Assembly: GCA_043228905.1 (NCBI GenBank) | Contig: JBHGNT010000016.1 | Coordinates: forward strand, 17,856,001 to 17,920,000 | Length of the DNA stretch: 64,000 bases | Direction: 5' to 3' | Origin: Azolla caroliniana | Taxonomy: Eukaryota > Polypodiophyta | In this document: piece by piece, positions 22,362-33,846 of the stretch | Numbering within the stretch: position 1 is the stretch's first letter | Layout: every line of letters begins with the position of its first letter | Made by a program: the position numbers and the translations under genes | The notes under the pieces: model-generated | What the model was told of the DNA's origin: nothing | Seen by the model: the letters and a program-made list of their open reading frames with translations, nothing else | Databases searched by the model: none

Positions 22362-24815
22362 TCATGCCCACGCTTCCAACGTTGATACATTAAGGTCGGT
22401 CAGTTGCCCTCGAGCAGCAGAAGTGTAAATGAAGTTTCCGTGCAGGAAGGTTTGGTTAAATACTTGGAAATTGAAGCTTTGTGTGAAATGAGAACCGTCC
22501 CATGAGATAAAGTTAACAGGATTCGGGCATACATACAATGATGTGGTTTCATTTGAGCAAAAGTATTCAGTATCACTATATCCAAATGGATATGTCGGTC
22601 CCGCTCCACAACAAGCATCGAGTGGATGAGTATATCCTGCAAATGTGTCACAATGATTGAGCCCCTCCACTTGTATGTATGTGTAAAACAAGGTCATAAT
22701 GAAATCTTCGCGATTTAAAACTACTGTTAAGAGCTTTGTATGAATACGAATATGAATGCATGAAAGAGTATTCGTTTAAAAAAATAAAAAAGGAGCATTC
22801 ATAAACTCCATTCTTTTTTAGTCTCCTAGATATAAAAAAGGGGATTTTGACAATAAAAAGGGGATATTTTACTTGAGGATAAAAAGGGAACTTAGACAGT
22901 AATAACAATTTTATATGTATGTAATGGATGTAAAACTTAAAAGTATTTGTTTTATTTTTAATAAAAAATAAAATGAAGGCTCATTAATTCTCCCGTTTTT
23001 AGAGTCCCAAATTTTGTGTATATTTTTATGTGACCTTAAAAATGGTACTCCATACTAATTATATTTCTATAATACATGTAAAAATAAATTCAATTTTCTT
23101 TAAATAATAAATAAATAAAGGTTCAAAACGAATGGTTTAATAATATTCTTTGGGCTATTTCGTGTGCTCTCGAATATTGCGAATATCACGAATATCATGC
23201 ATGTGTCAACCTATGGTTGAGAGTTTTAAAACCTTTTACTTACCGAGATCTTGCGCATGGTCCATGACATATACATTGGCAGCGTATAAGTCGAGGAAGG
23301 TGTATGTTGCGTCGGGGTGTAGGTCACCGAGATCATTAACAAGCGCGAGTAGTTGCTCGGCATGAGCACGGGCGATCTCATTTTGAGGAGCAAGACAATT
23401 GTGGGAGTCTTTGGGGAAGTCCGGGTATAGGGCTAGAAAGGCGGGATGGCAACCTTGGGCCGGAACACCAACCAACAAGAAGTTCCTAGCCTGGCTTTCA
23501 TTGTAAAGTGTCTATAAAGGATCAATCATGAAATCATGTTAGAAAAACCAATGTGGGTGATTTTCTTTTTTTAGTAACACTTTTATTACTAGTGGGAAAT
23601 CTCAAAGTGAGGTGAAACCAATGTGAGTAATTAAGTTGAAGTTTAGTGTAAGGTGCAAGACAATGTGGGTAGACATATGTACAGCTACCTACCTCTACAG
23701 CAATCCGGATTTGATTCACAACTTGGGGCACTACTTGGGTGACTACATCTGTAGGTGCGAAATTATAAGTTCCAATGTAGGCCTTGTAGTCTAATCCACC
23801 TATTTGGATGACATAGAGGCCACCTCGGACAGCCTCTATGCTCGGGAGGGGCTTCTGATTCGAGAATCCATGGTTCCTCGCGGCTCGATCTGCCAACGAA
23901 TCCATGGACGAAGACGAAGACGAAGAAGAAGAGCGGTTGAGAACTTCGTAGAGGAGATCGAGGTGCAATGAGATCTGGTGCGGTAGCGGGTAGTCCATAA
24001 TGTGAAGATCAAGGGCAGTTCCACCAGGGATCGCATAATTCGCTCCGTGGCTGAAGTCGAGGAACACGTTGAGCCATGGGTTGATTGGCGGGAGGCCGAC
24101 GTGCTCCGCTACAAACACATGGGTTTTTTTTTTTTTTATACACATGAGGAAGATTTAAAGATTGAATGCTTGATGAATTGTTAATGAACAAGAAAGAATT
24201 TATACACACACACACACACATATATATATATAGGAAGCTTTAAAGATTGAATGCTTGATGAATTGTTAATGAACAAGAAAGAATTTATACACACACACAC
24301 ACATATATATAGTAGTAGTAGTAGTAGTACCAAGATAGTCGCAGATGAGGACACGGCCATCGGTGAAGCGGCCATTTCATATATATATATATATATATAT
24401 ATAGGAAGCTTTAAAGATTGAATGCTTGATGAATTGTTAATGAACAAGAAAGAATTTATACACACACACACACACACATATATATAGTAGTAGTAGTAGT
24501 ACCAAGATAGTCGCAGATGAGGACACGGCCATCGGTGAAGCGGCCATTTCCATGGCCGGGGAACGAGATCCCGAAGGGAAGCTCCCATGCCCTGGGTTTA
24601 TTGCAGAATAAGCCGTTTCCGGTGTCTTCCAACGAGTCGCCGAACACGAACATGGCAGAAGCATTCCAAGTTATAGAGCCTCCATCATTTCCTCCTCCTC
24701 CTCCTCCTTCTACATGCTGAGGGTGAAGATGAGTGATGGTGCAAATCAAGACTGTTAAGATGAGGGTGTTGACATGTTGGGGAGCCCAGCACCATATTAA
24801 CTGTGGTGCCCTCAT
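22362..24815 (-). CDS. GDSL esterase/lipase, four exons
   Basis: Plant SGNH/GDSL hydrolase, a family of mostly secreted ester hydrolases. Exons: 24503-24815, 23693-24108, 23244-23511 and 22636-22362, joined by GT-AG introns. The total is 1272 bases, in phase, giving 423 residues and a TGA stop. The N-terminus has a hydrophobic segment (VNTLILTVLICTITHL) consistent with a signal peptide or anchor. Block I is MFVFGDSLEDTGN (Ser61). Block II is FSHGANYAIPGG (Gly126). Block III reads IQIGGLDYKAY, with Leu210 where the family has Asn. Block V is WDGSHFT (Asp379, His382). DACCGAG precedes block V, and a nine-Ser run sits at 164-172. All splice sites are canonical. The block III change may weaken catalysis. 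Confidence 0.88.
22738..23217 (-). mobile_element. AT-rich non-autonomous element in GDSL intron 3
   Basis: Intron 3 (22637-23243) is mostly a copy of the AT-rich repeat found, in the opposite orientation, at 26214-31201. Shared parts are the TCAACCTATGG end (23207-23217), the subterminal GAATATTCG-like words and the ATGAATGCATGAAAGAGTATTCG block. The far terminus appears missing. No coding capacity. Confidence 0.6.
24148..24550 (-). repeat. tandem duplication across exon 1/intron 1 of GDSL gene
   Basis: A unit with GGAAGCTTTAAAGATTGAAT, an AC/AT microsatellite, a TAG run and the last ~50 bases of exon 1 occurs at about 24404-24550 and again at 24233-24378. A third, partial copy (intron part only) lies at 24148-24232. 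Each full unit carries a copy of the exon 1 5' splice site (CTTG/GTACTAC). The real exon uses the one at 24503; the spare is at about 24333. Confidence 0.8.
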
Positions 24816-24910
24816 TTTCTTCTTCTGTAGTTCTCTATTTTGCCTTCTTGCTAAAGTACTCTTTCTACTTCAACCCTCACTCTTTTGTACCTCTCTCACC
24901 CTTCCACTTC

Positions 24911-24922
24911 TCTCTTATATGA
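24911..24922 (-). promoter_or_regulatory. possible TATA box of GDSL gene
   Basis: On the minus strand, TTCATATAAGAG lies about 100 bases upstream of the start codon, which leaves room for a short leader. Position and composition fit a TATA box; nothing else supports it. Confidence 0.35.
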
Positions 24923-25244
24923 ATGAAGGAAAAAATGAGAAGCATTGTGCTTTAAGAGTAAAGATTTTGTATGTAGTTATTAACATTATCTAAACAAATG
25001 TTTGTTGTTTTCTTGGTTGATCTTTTTGAGTATAACAACTTGGAACGAGACAAATTATTGGAAACCTGATATATATATATATATATATATCAGCCTTGTT
25101 TACAATTACTTAATGCATCTAAGTACATAATCTCTCTTTCTATTCTACCTTGGAAACATCTCCTCTCTCTTTTTATTTATCTTTCTATATTGTATTGTAT
25201 TGTATTGCATCTGTTGTATATATTTTATGTACGGCTTGTGTGCA

Positions 25245-25293
<49 letters not shown>

Positions 25294-25455
25294 ATTCACA
25301 TGTATGTTTATTTATGGATGCATTGTATTGTATTGTATTGCATATTTTGTATATATATATTGTATGTACGGGTTTTGTGTATGTATCTATGTTTGTACCG
25401 TAGTATTCTATACACCTGGATAAAGTGTGATCATGTCCGTAACATTTATTGTACT
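24923..25455. repeat. AT, TATTG and GT simple repeats upstream of GDSL gene
   Basis: Contains (TA)n at about 25070-25091, TATTG repeats at about 25190-25210 and 25325-25341, and (GT)n at about 25245-25290. Similar TATTG/TATG-type satellites recur at 37.9-39.1 and 50.6-54.3 kb. Open frames here are repeat artefacts. Confidence 0.8.
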
Positions 25456-25590
25456 AACATGTATAGAACACGTTCAACATGCACATGTATAGAACACGCT
25501 CAACATGCACATGTATAGAACACGCTCAACATGCACATGTATAAAACACGCTCAACATGCGCATGTGTAGAACACATGCCCACACATTTA
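25456..25590 (+). repeat. 26-bp minisatellite, about five copies
   Basis: Unit close to ATGTATAGAACACGCTCAAC plus ATGCAC, repeated about five times with increasing divergence to the right. Confidence 0.85.
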
Positions 25591-25679
25591 GCATTAAACT
25601 CAAACGCACATACACCACATGATCGTCACTATTCAACCTCATCGAGGTTCATAAATGTGAAGAACGAGCGAATCTAGGG

Positions 25680-25733
25680 CTTGGACGGCCCTGAACTCGT
25701 CTTGGGAATCTCGGATGATCAGGGCCGTCCAAG
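25680..25733. repeat. 15-bp perfect inverted repeat
   Basis: CTTGGACGGCCCTGA (25680-25694) and its exact complement TCAGGGCCGTCCAAG (25719-25733) are separated by 24 bases. It could be a small hairpin or the core of a miniature element. No gene is seen in 25734-26213, which holds CT microsatellites at 25807-25827 and 25951-25977. Confidence 0.8.
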
Positions 25734-25946
25734 CACGGATAAGAAGAAAAGTAAATAAAAAGGAAAAAGGAAAAAGAAACTCAAAAAAGTTAAAGTAATC
25801 ATGCACTCTCTCTCTCTCTCTCTCTCTTCGTAAATAATGGCTTTCATTACGAAAGAAAAATACACTACAAACTATAGAACCTTCTATCTATCGCGGGATC
25901 TAAAGAATACTACGACACCAAACTCAATGCCACCCTACACACCAAA

Positions 25947-25979
<33 letters not shown>

Positions 25980-26641
25980 CATGCTTCCTCTCGTGATTCT
26001 GTTTCTTATGGTGCACATCCACACTTTAATCAAATTCTATTTGTACAAGCAGGCCTCAATGGAGAAACATATCCATGACGCATATTCTTAGGTGTTGGTT
26101 ATGATTGACATAATTATTGGATCTGTGTCTATTACTATGCAGAGTTAGTTTCTATAATTCTTCGTATTCGAGCGGTATATCGACCCACACTCCTTGCAAA
26201 ACCGTAAGGCAAACCATAGATTGACCCATTCGTGATATTCGTAGTATTCGACATCCGTAATATTTGAGAATACGAAATGACCCCAAGAATATTACAGAAC
26301 CATTCATTTATTTATTTATTTATTTATTATTATTTAAAAAAATAAATATTTTTACATCTATTATATAAAAATATTATTAGTGTGACGTCCCCTTTTTAAT
26401 CTCAAGAGAGTAAAAAGTAGGGAATTAATGAACCTTTTATTAATTTTTTATTTTTATTGTTTTATTAAAAACAAAACAAATACTTTTAAGTTTTTTATCT
26501 ATTATAAGAATACTATTAGTCTGAGATCCCCTTTTTAAAACGAGAAAAATACGAAATTTTATGGGAACCTTTTATTTATTCTACTTATTTACATATTTTT
26601 ATTTATTTTTTTCTTTATTAAGAAATAAAAGAAATACACTC

Positions 26642-29600
26642 TTTTTTTTCCAAAATGAAGCTACTTCCCCATTAGTTAGGTAAGATTATTACAAAGAGAC
26701 TGTACAAGGAGGCTTAAGCATAGAACGGGGAATCCCCCTCCGCTCAAGTCCTAGAAATCGAGACTAGTTACAACGCCTTTCGGACGGACTACTTAGTGTA
26801 AGTACCAATAGCTAAAACAATGCCCTGTATTGATGACTAGTACGAGACAACTCTTGGGGCCGACAACAGAGGGAGGGTGGTAAGTGAGTCAGAAACAGCC
26901 AACGTGGGGGTTGGTAGTTCCACCTCGGGCCACTTCCTCCTAGTGTCACCATAGGCGTGTTCCGCCATTTCTGCCAAAAACGCAAACGGACAGTATCCAC
27001 GTCAGAGGAGTGGCTGCAAACCTCGTCCAATTGCCCTCGTAGGCAGCTAATAAGCACAAACCATATGTCCATGATCACTTCCTCCGGGGGTCACACCAAA
27101 TCCTGGAAGACCTTTAGGCAACGCGCTTTCCATACGTACCACACGGTGAAGCCTACGATCAGCATCCAAATGTTCGGGAACCTAGGGGATGCGAACTGCA
27201 AGCCTTTCTCAAATCGAATCTTGGAGATTTTTCCTTGCATGCATACATAGCACCAACTATCCGCATTGAAGGCGTCCATCCACCTATCACTAGAATGATC
27301 AAGCCATGCCGCAACACTCCACGCTGTTGTTCCTTCCACTTCACATGCCGCAAGGAGGCGAGTCACCCTATCCCATACCTTTTGAGCATGAGGGCAATCC
27401 CATAGACAATGCCTCAGAGTCTCAATAGGTGAATGGCAAAGTGGGCAGCCTAACGGGCCGCCACGTTTACCTAGCCATTCGCCAACTGGAACCACATTAT
27501 GCTCGATTTGCCACCAAAAAAACTTTATCTTTTCCGGCAAGTGGAGACGCCAGAGACCCTTCCAAAAGGTACTAAGCACCTCATCCGGGATGCCCAATGT
27601 ACGCCAACCATTGCGAAGGGGGCCGTGTAGCTGCAGTTGAAAGGCTCGACCTAGTTTAGTGTTGTACTCAAAGAAATGGTGAAATCTACCATCATGTTTC
27701 CACCTGAAATCCCCTGGGTCCCATTCTAGTTCGACGAGGGGACGACAACCATACACCCATAACTTCCAATGGGGTTCCACCTTAGCAACATCCGGGTCTG
27801 TCTTCCAGATGTTACCAACCTGTGCCACCACGCGGATAGGGTGCCAAGAGCCCCTACTCTGACTCTCCCCAAAAATCCTATCTCTTCCCGATCCGCTCAC
27901 GCCCTTCAGTGCCTTAACCCTTCCAGCCTCATCAAAGAGACCGAACCAAGCATCTTCTCTCACCTCCCCCACCGGAACCCTATCAACTGCATCAGCTAGC
28001 AATCTCCGCATTTTCATGGCTCCCTTGAGGGGAGGGGATGGGACCTCCTGGGCTCCTCCTAAAGCCATCGTGCGTCTCCAATCATCTAAAGAGTGAAGTC
28101 CTGTTTGCGCCAGCTTTCCCCATGCTAGGCCCTTAAGTTGGCCTAACATCATGTTGTCACGTGTTCGCACCTGAGGGTTCCAAAATAATGGTTGTCTAGA
28201 CCACTCGGTTAGTGTCGCCGGCGTGTGTTTGACCAAATGATGTCGTACGTGACACCATGCCCGCAAGATGGAGTTTGTGACCCTCTCCTCCGGAAGACAA
28301 GCCATCTTGGGTGGGACGCCGCTCGTGCAACACCAATTCAAGGAGTCGGGCCAAGGCCTGCCATACTTGGGAGTCCCTGCCTGCAGCCTATTGCGGAGTA
28401 GAACCTTCCAACACCCCTTACCTGGCAGGAGGCAATGAACCACCATTTTGGCTAGCAATGCTCGACTCTACATTAAGGGGTCGATGAGGCCAAGCCCCCC
28501 TTTGGCCCGCGGTTGTGTTAACCAATGCCATGACACTTTGGCAGCAGCCATCGAGTTGTCCTTTCCTGACCATATAAACCCCATGATGGTAGCCTTAACT
28601 GCGCGCAAGCCTGAAGGGTCCATAATCCAGCACGAGACTGAGTGCCACATGGTGGCGAGCATCACTTGGTTCGCAATAAGAACCCTCCCAGCAAAGGATA
28701 GTTTAGACCTGCTCCATTGGTTCATCTTCTTGCTTAGTTTGGCTTGCACATGTGACAATTGCGCTCCCTTGGGGATTGCCCTCCCCATCGTAAATCCGAG
28801 GTACTTGAATGTCGTCCCGTCAGGGACCCATGCAAAATCAGCATGGGGATGCCACCTTGGCTTCTCTTGTTCATTGAACCAGAGGCCTTGGGTTTTATCC
28901 CAATTGATCTTGGCACCGGCAGCCTGACAAAAGTCTTCAACAAGATGTTCAGCTCGTTGTAGATTTGCATCATCACCCTGCAAAAAAAGGATCGTATCGT
29001 CGGCATATTCAGATAATAGAAGATCCTCAGTCGCATTGGGGATGGGCAATCCCCTTAGTCCGTTGCTTGGTGCTTGTAAGAAGGCTGAGAAAGCCTCGGT
29101 TACAAAGAGATAGAGATATGGGGCTAGGGGACAGCCTTGCCTCACTGAGCGATGTAGTTGGAAGGTGGGGCCCCTTGCACCAGCTACCAACACGCTACTA
29201 GTAGCAGTCCGATAGAGTGCAGAAGTGCAATTCCTCCATTGCAGGGGAAGGCCCATAGCTCTCATCACTCTTTCCAGAAAGGGCCATAACACCCTGTCGT
29301 AGGCCTTCTCAAAGTCTAACATTAGAATAGCCGAGCTCAATGCGGTGCTATCTGCCAATGCCATAACTTCCCAGAGAAGCAGCACATTGTCAAAGATACA
29401 CCTACCTTTGATAAACCCTGTTTGATTTTCATGTATGATGTCCGGTAGGAAGCTTGTTATTCGCCTAGCTAGGACTTTTGCGAGTATCTTGTATATCGTG
29501 TTAAGGATCGTGATTGGGCGCCATTGGCGTAGCTCGAGGCTTCGCCCTGCCGCTTTAGGGATGAGATAGATCATTCCCTCCGCTAGTCCAGTTGGCATCG

Positions 29601-30676
29601 CTCCTGAGGACCAAATCTCTTGAATCCCAGCTTCCACTATCGGGATAACGGTTTCCCAATGAATCTCAAAAAAATCTCGTGAGAGACCATCAGGACCGGG
29701 GCATGCTCCTCTCAGCAAATCCCGAAGTGCCTCCGAGAGTTCTAATCGAGAAATGGGGTTATCAAGCACAACTTCCATCTCTTGGGTGACCTTGGGGTGA
29801 ATGCAAGCCATCACTCTCTCAACCAGCTCCGAGTTTTGCTGCATATGCATAGGTGTGAGCAGGTCGCGATAGTATTGGGTTGCCATATGCAGAATCTCAT
29901 CCTTGTCCTCCGTTATTGAGCCGTCTGTTTTGCACAGCCCTTGTATATGTCCACCACCACCCTTGGGTGCCCTGGAGTGAAAGAAATGACGGTTGACCTT
30001 GTCGTCTGTTCTAGCCCACCATGTTGCGGCCCTGCGAAATAGCATGCGGTTCTTCTCCAACGTCCTGTCCCGCAGCTTCAACTTTGCTTCCCCCAACTTA
30101 GCTCTCGACCAATTGCAACTAGGGTCTGCTTGTAGCAAACGTTGCGCGGCCGCAACGGACTTTCGCAATTTTGTTTCAATGGCTCTAGCCTGTTGGAGGG
30201 CCACCTTGGTTTCCTGTTGTAAAAAGGAGGAGAGGGCCAGTTTCTTCTGCAAATCCTCACTGGTCGATTCACTTACACTGGTCCCTCGCCATATGCTCTG
30301 TAACCCTGCTTTCACCTTCATGATCTTTGTGGGGATTTTCATAGTGAGACTCCCCTTGCTACCGCGCGGTGGGTTAAGGTCTAGTCTCATCGGCTGGTGA
30401 TCCGAGAAGGTAAGACCTGCCAAGATAACGAAGGAGCCCCCCAGCTCTTCAAGGGACGAGCTTTTGTATATTCGGTCTAGCCGCGCAAGACTACCACCCC
30501 TAGAAGTCACTGTAGCGCGGGAGAAGTGTAGCGAATGTGAGCATCTCCTAAGGGAAGATCCCCATGTATCCTTCACCCCAATTTTCCCAATTAGGAAAGC
30601 CTAGGAGTCCAACTCCGCACCATGAAGCGGGCTTTGGGTCCCCCCTTTCCTATCTCCCAGATGCTCAGTCATGTTC
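26642..30676 (-). mobile_element. L1-clade LINE E, 5'-truncated
   Basis: The 3' end is at the T run 26642-26650 (A tail on the minus strand), preceded by a 3' UTR ending CTAACTAATGGGGAAGTAG. The same 3' end is found in the LINE pieces at 33111-33839 and 45323-46217. The 5' end falls inside the endonuclease (NMTEHLGDRKGG) at about 30676, where the host repeat resumes. A clear target duplication was not found. Confidence 0.85.
26812..30670 (-). pseudogene. LINE E ORF2, 5'-truncated with three stops
   Basis: One continuous frame. The endonuclease C-terminus (LARLDRIYKSSS, FSDHQPMRLDL) has a TAG near 30601. RT follows (AEGMIYLIPKAAG, RQWRPITILNTIYKILAKVL, LMLDFEKAYDRVLW, SVRQGCPLAPYLY, SEYADDTILFLQ) with an intact YADD. 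A TAG at 28468 separates it from the 27091-28458 part, which carries a zf-RVT domain (FWWQIEHNVVPVGEWL; CPLCHSPIETLRHCLWDC). A TGA at 27091 precedes the last part, ending WNYQPPRWLF. Few lesions suggest moderate age. Confidence 0.88.
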
Positions 30677-31272
30677 TATATCTATTCTAAACATATTATT
30701 AGTGTGAGGTCCCCTTTTTAATGTGAGATAAAAATATGAAATTTATGGGTACCTTTTATTTATTTTATTTTTTTACATGTTTTTTATTTTTTTATTGTTT
30801 TATTGAAAAATAAAACAAATAATTTAACTTTTATATCTATTCTAAAAGTATTATTAGTGTGAGGTCCCCTTTTAATAATAGATAAAAATATCAATTTTTT
30901 GTGGGAGAGTAAAAAGTGGGGAACTAATGAACCTTTTATTTATTATTATTTATTAAAAATAAAATAGCTTTCAAGTTTTTTATCTATATTATAAAAATAT
31001 TATTTAATGTAAGTTTCCTTTTTAATGTGAAGTTAAATATCTCCTATTTAATGTGAAAGTCTCTTTGTTATATGATATATTTAAAAACTAAAAAGTATGA
31101 ACTCTTTTTTTTTATTACGAATATTTTTTTCATGCATTCTTATGCGTATTCGTATGCATTCGTTCGGTAACCCCCACGAATGTGAATATGTCAATCTATG
31201 GAGCCTAGAAGTATGTTAGTTAGTGTTTATTACTATCTGTTTATTAATTTTAGGCCAAATGCATATATTTAG

Positions 31273-31929
31273 TAGCAACGGGCACGGTTTCGGCTCAAAC
31301 CTAACCGAACCGTAACGGTTTATTGGTTCAAATATAAATAAACCGTTTGGTTTGGTTTCAAATATTATGATCCGGTTTGGTTTCGGTTCGATTCGATTTT
31401 GAATTTCATGGTTTAGCGGTTTTTCGGTTTCGGTTCGGTTTGGTTTTGAATTTCACGGTTTAGCAGTTTCAGCTTATGTGGTTTGGTTTTAAGGTTTAAA
31501 AGTTTTGAAGGTTTATTGATTTATAGGTTTGGTTTGGTTTTGAATTTCACGGTTTAACTGTTTCAGCTTATGTGGTTTGGTTTTAAGGTTTAAAAGTTTT
31601 GAAGGTTTATTGGTTTATAGGTTTGGTTTGGTTTTGAATTTCACAGTTTAACTGTTTCAGCTTATGTGGTTTGGTTTTAAGGTTTAAAAGTTTTGAAGGT
31701 TTAAAGATTTAAAGGTTTATAGGTTTATAGGTTTATCGGGTTATAGGTTTGGTTTGGTTTTGATTTATGATAAACCTATTTGGTTTGATTCTAAATTTTT
31801 CATAAATGGTTTGGTTTAAATGGCTTCATAAGAATTTAAACAGTTTGGTTTGGTTTTTAATATAAATAAATGGTTTGGTTTGGTTTGGTTTCAAGGCCAA
31901 GAAACCGAACCGAACCGCGCCCATTGCTA
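31273..31929. mobile_element. non-autonomous hAT-like element
   Basis: Ends TAGCAACGGGCACGG and, inverted, CCGCGCCCATTGCTA are near-complementary. They are flanked by ATATTTAG (31265-31272) and ATATTTAA (31930-31937), an 8-bp target duplication with one mismatch, as expected for hAT. The inside is GGTTTGGTTT-rich, with three copies of a 94-base unit (TGAATTTCAC at 31447, 31541 and 31635). No coding. Confidence 0.75.
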
Positions 31930-32494
31930 ATATTTAATTTGATACCAATGTGCTTGTACTGGCCTAACTATGCTTGAGTCTTAAGACCTTTTAGCTGAAT
32001 ATATATATATATATATATATGCAGCTTTCGAGTATCATTGTTGAGAACATGTATATAACAGATATAAGATATCTAGCTCATCATGGAAAACTTGGAAGTT
32101 CCTTATACGTTGACCCCCCTACATCCATCAATACAAATTTGTTAACGATAAGTTACATGGTGGATGAATGTCTTGCACAATCTAAACATGATCTGGTCCT
32201 TACAAATTTTTTCGAATGCATACGATATTTAGGGCATAATTATGGACCACATTATAAAACCCCCACAATTCATTCTTTGTTTGGGTGATATGAGCACATA
32301 TTACATAATGCTCTCAAAAAGCATCCTTCCGGGCTTCACATATAATATGAATCAATGCATGATTTAAACATTAACAGATTGTGTACCTGTCAAATAAATC
32401 CTTTCAGGTAATTAGACAAGGCCATACTATATTTATCTCATGCAAATGACCATATTATATGTATCTCAAGTCATAATATTACATGTATCTCAAA
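31930..32494. other. no recognised gene; short open frame at 32019-32288
   Basis: An (AT)n run at about 31999-32020 precedes an 89-codon plus-strand frame beginning MQLSSIIVENMYITDI. It has no motif I recognise and no clear gene context. It could be chance or a relic of a repeat. Confidence 0.3.
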
Positions 32495-32970
32495 CCATAA
32501 ACATCACTAGATCTGAGATGCATCATTTCAAAACAGTAAAACATGACCATATTCCACAAAATCTTATCTCAAAACCATAAACATCACTAGATCTGAGATG
32601 CATCATTTCAAAACAGTAAAACATGACCATATTCCACAAAATCTTATCTCAAAACCATAAACATCACTAGATCTGAGATGCATCATTTCAAAACAGTAAA
32701 ACATGACCATATGCCACCAAAATCTTATCTCAAAACCATAAACATCACTAGATCTGAGATGCATCATTTCAAAACACTAAAACATGACCATATTCCACAA
32801 AATCTTATCTCAAACCATAAACATCACTAGATCTAAGATGCATCATTTCAAAACAGTAAAACATGACCATATTCCACCAAAATCTTATCTCAAAACCATA
32901 AACATCACTAGATCTGAGATGCATCATTTCAAAACACTAAAACATGACCATATTCCACCAAAATCTTGAA
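32495..32970 (+). repeat. 80-bp tandem repeat, six copies
   Basis: Unit contains ACATCACTAGATCTGAGATG then CATCATTTCAAAACAGTAAA; CATCATTTC occurs at 32521, 32601, 32681, 32762, 32841 and 32922. Copies are very similar. Partial, degraded copies flank the array on both sides. Confidence 0.9.
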
Positions 32971-33110
32971 AAGCCTCATTGTAGAAAATCATACACGACC
33001 ACATTACACAAATCCCCAATGCATCATTGCATAAAACCATACATGACCACACAAACACAGATAGATATATTCAAAAGTGAAGAAAAGTTAAAGTAAATTT
33101 GCCATTTAAC

Positions 33111-33839
33111 GCATATGTGGTCACTCTTTGGAATCGATACCTCACTGTTTTTGGAATTGTGCAGAGGCAATCAGCATTTGGGGTCGAAGTCTCAGGATAG
33201 TGGCAGCATGCGGGGTGAATGGGAGAGTTGTGTGGGGGTCCTTACAGGGTTTGAAACTAACTAAGGAAGGTTGGGTGGAACAATTAAATCCACATGGTCA
33301 TGGTTTTATATTGCAGGGCGGCAGTGTATTCAAAAGTGTGGGAGTAGAACCTGGTACAAACTCTGGTTTTTTTGAGGAGATATGGATGTTGGTGGCATGC
33401 TTCTCGGTCTGGCACATTTGGACCAGACGATGTATGCTGGTTTTTCAGCAACGAAAACTCCCAAGCGGTGAGGTGTTGCTAAACATTTGGTTCGAGCTGG
33501 TATCTTGGCTGCGCGGACAGTACAACTCAATTGAAGGGAACTCGGATGCAGCAGACAGGGCTCGCTCAAAGTTTTTGCTGAAATGGGGTCGCTCTCCTAT
33601 GATGGTTAATTCAGCGTCTGGTCCTAAATGGAATTACCAAGCACCAAGATGGCTGTTTCCGCCATTGGCTTCGTTGTGAATATGTGGTCACCATGGTGGT
33701 CACTATGTAAAAAGAGGCAGTGGGTTACTCTTGTTGTAAATAGTTAGGTGAGGATTATGCTGTTTTGATTATGGCTGTTCTTCGATGTAATTCTTTTGCT
33801 AACTAATGGGAAGTAGTGTTTTTTTTGGAAAAAAAAAAA
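33111..33839 (+). mobile_element. LINE 3' fragment with A tail
   Basis: Encodes the C-terminal end of an L1-type ORF2 (33128-33679: PHCFWNCAEAISIWGRSLRI, VWHIWTRRCMLVFQQ, WNYQAPRWLFPPL). The 3' UTR ends CTAACTAATGGGAAGTAGTG and an A tail. CCATTTA lies on both sides (33102-33108, 33840-33846), a likely short target duplication. It is the same family as 45323-46217. Confidence 0.85.
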
Positions 33840-33846
33840 CCATTTA

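Larger units (their letters stand above)
26214..31201. mobile_element. AT-rich TIR element, split by a LINE
   Basis: The left end CCATAGATTGAC (26214) matches the complement of the right end GTCAATCTATGG (31190-31201), and both are followed by subterminal ATTCG/GAATA words. The interior repeats a ~140-160 base unit beginning TCTATTATAAAAATATTATTAG...GAGGTCCCCTTTTT; copies lie near 26354, 26496, 30676, 30833 and 30983. LINE E interrupts it at 26642-30676. No transposase is seen outside the LINE, so it is non-autonomous and of unassigned superfamily. Confidence 0.55.

Noticed and set aside
28448-28927. 159-codon plus-strand frame opposite LINE E
   Set aside because: Shadow of the LINE RT frame on the other strand; no independent motif.
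32019-32288. 89-codon plus-strand frame as a small gene
   Set aside because: No motif, no splice or promoter evidence, and surrounded by repeats; not enough to call a gene.
32495-32970. 80-bp array considered as a CRISPR-like array
   Set aside because: Whole units repeat with no unique spacers, in a plant nuclear context; it is an ordinary tandem repeat.
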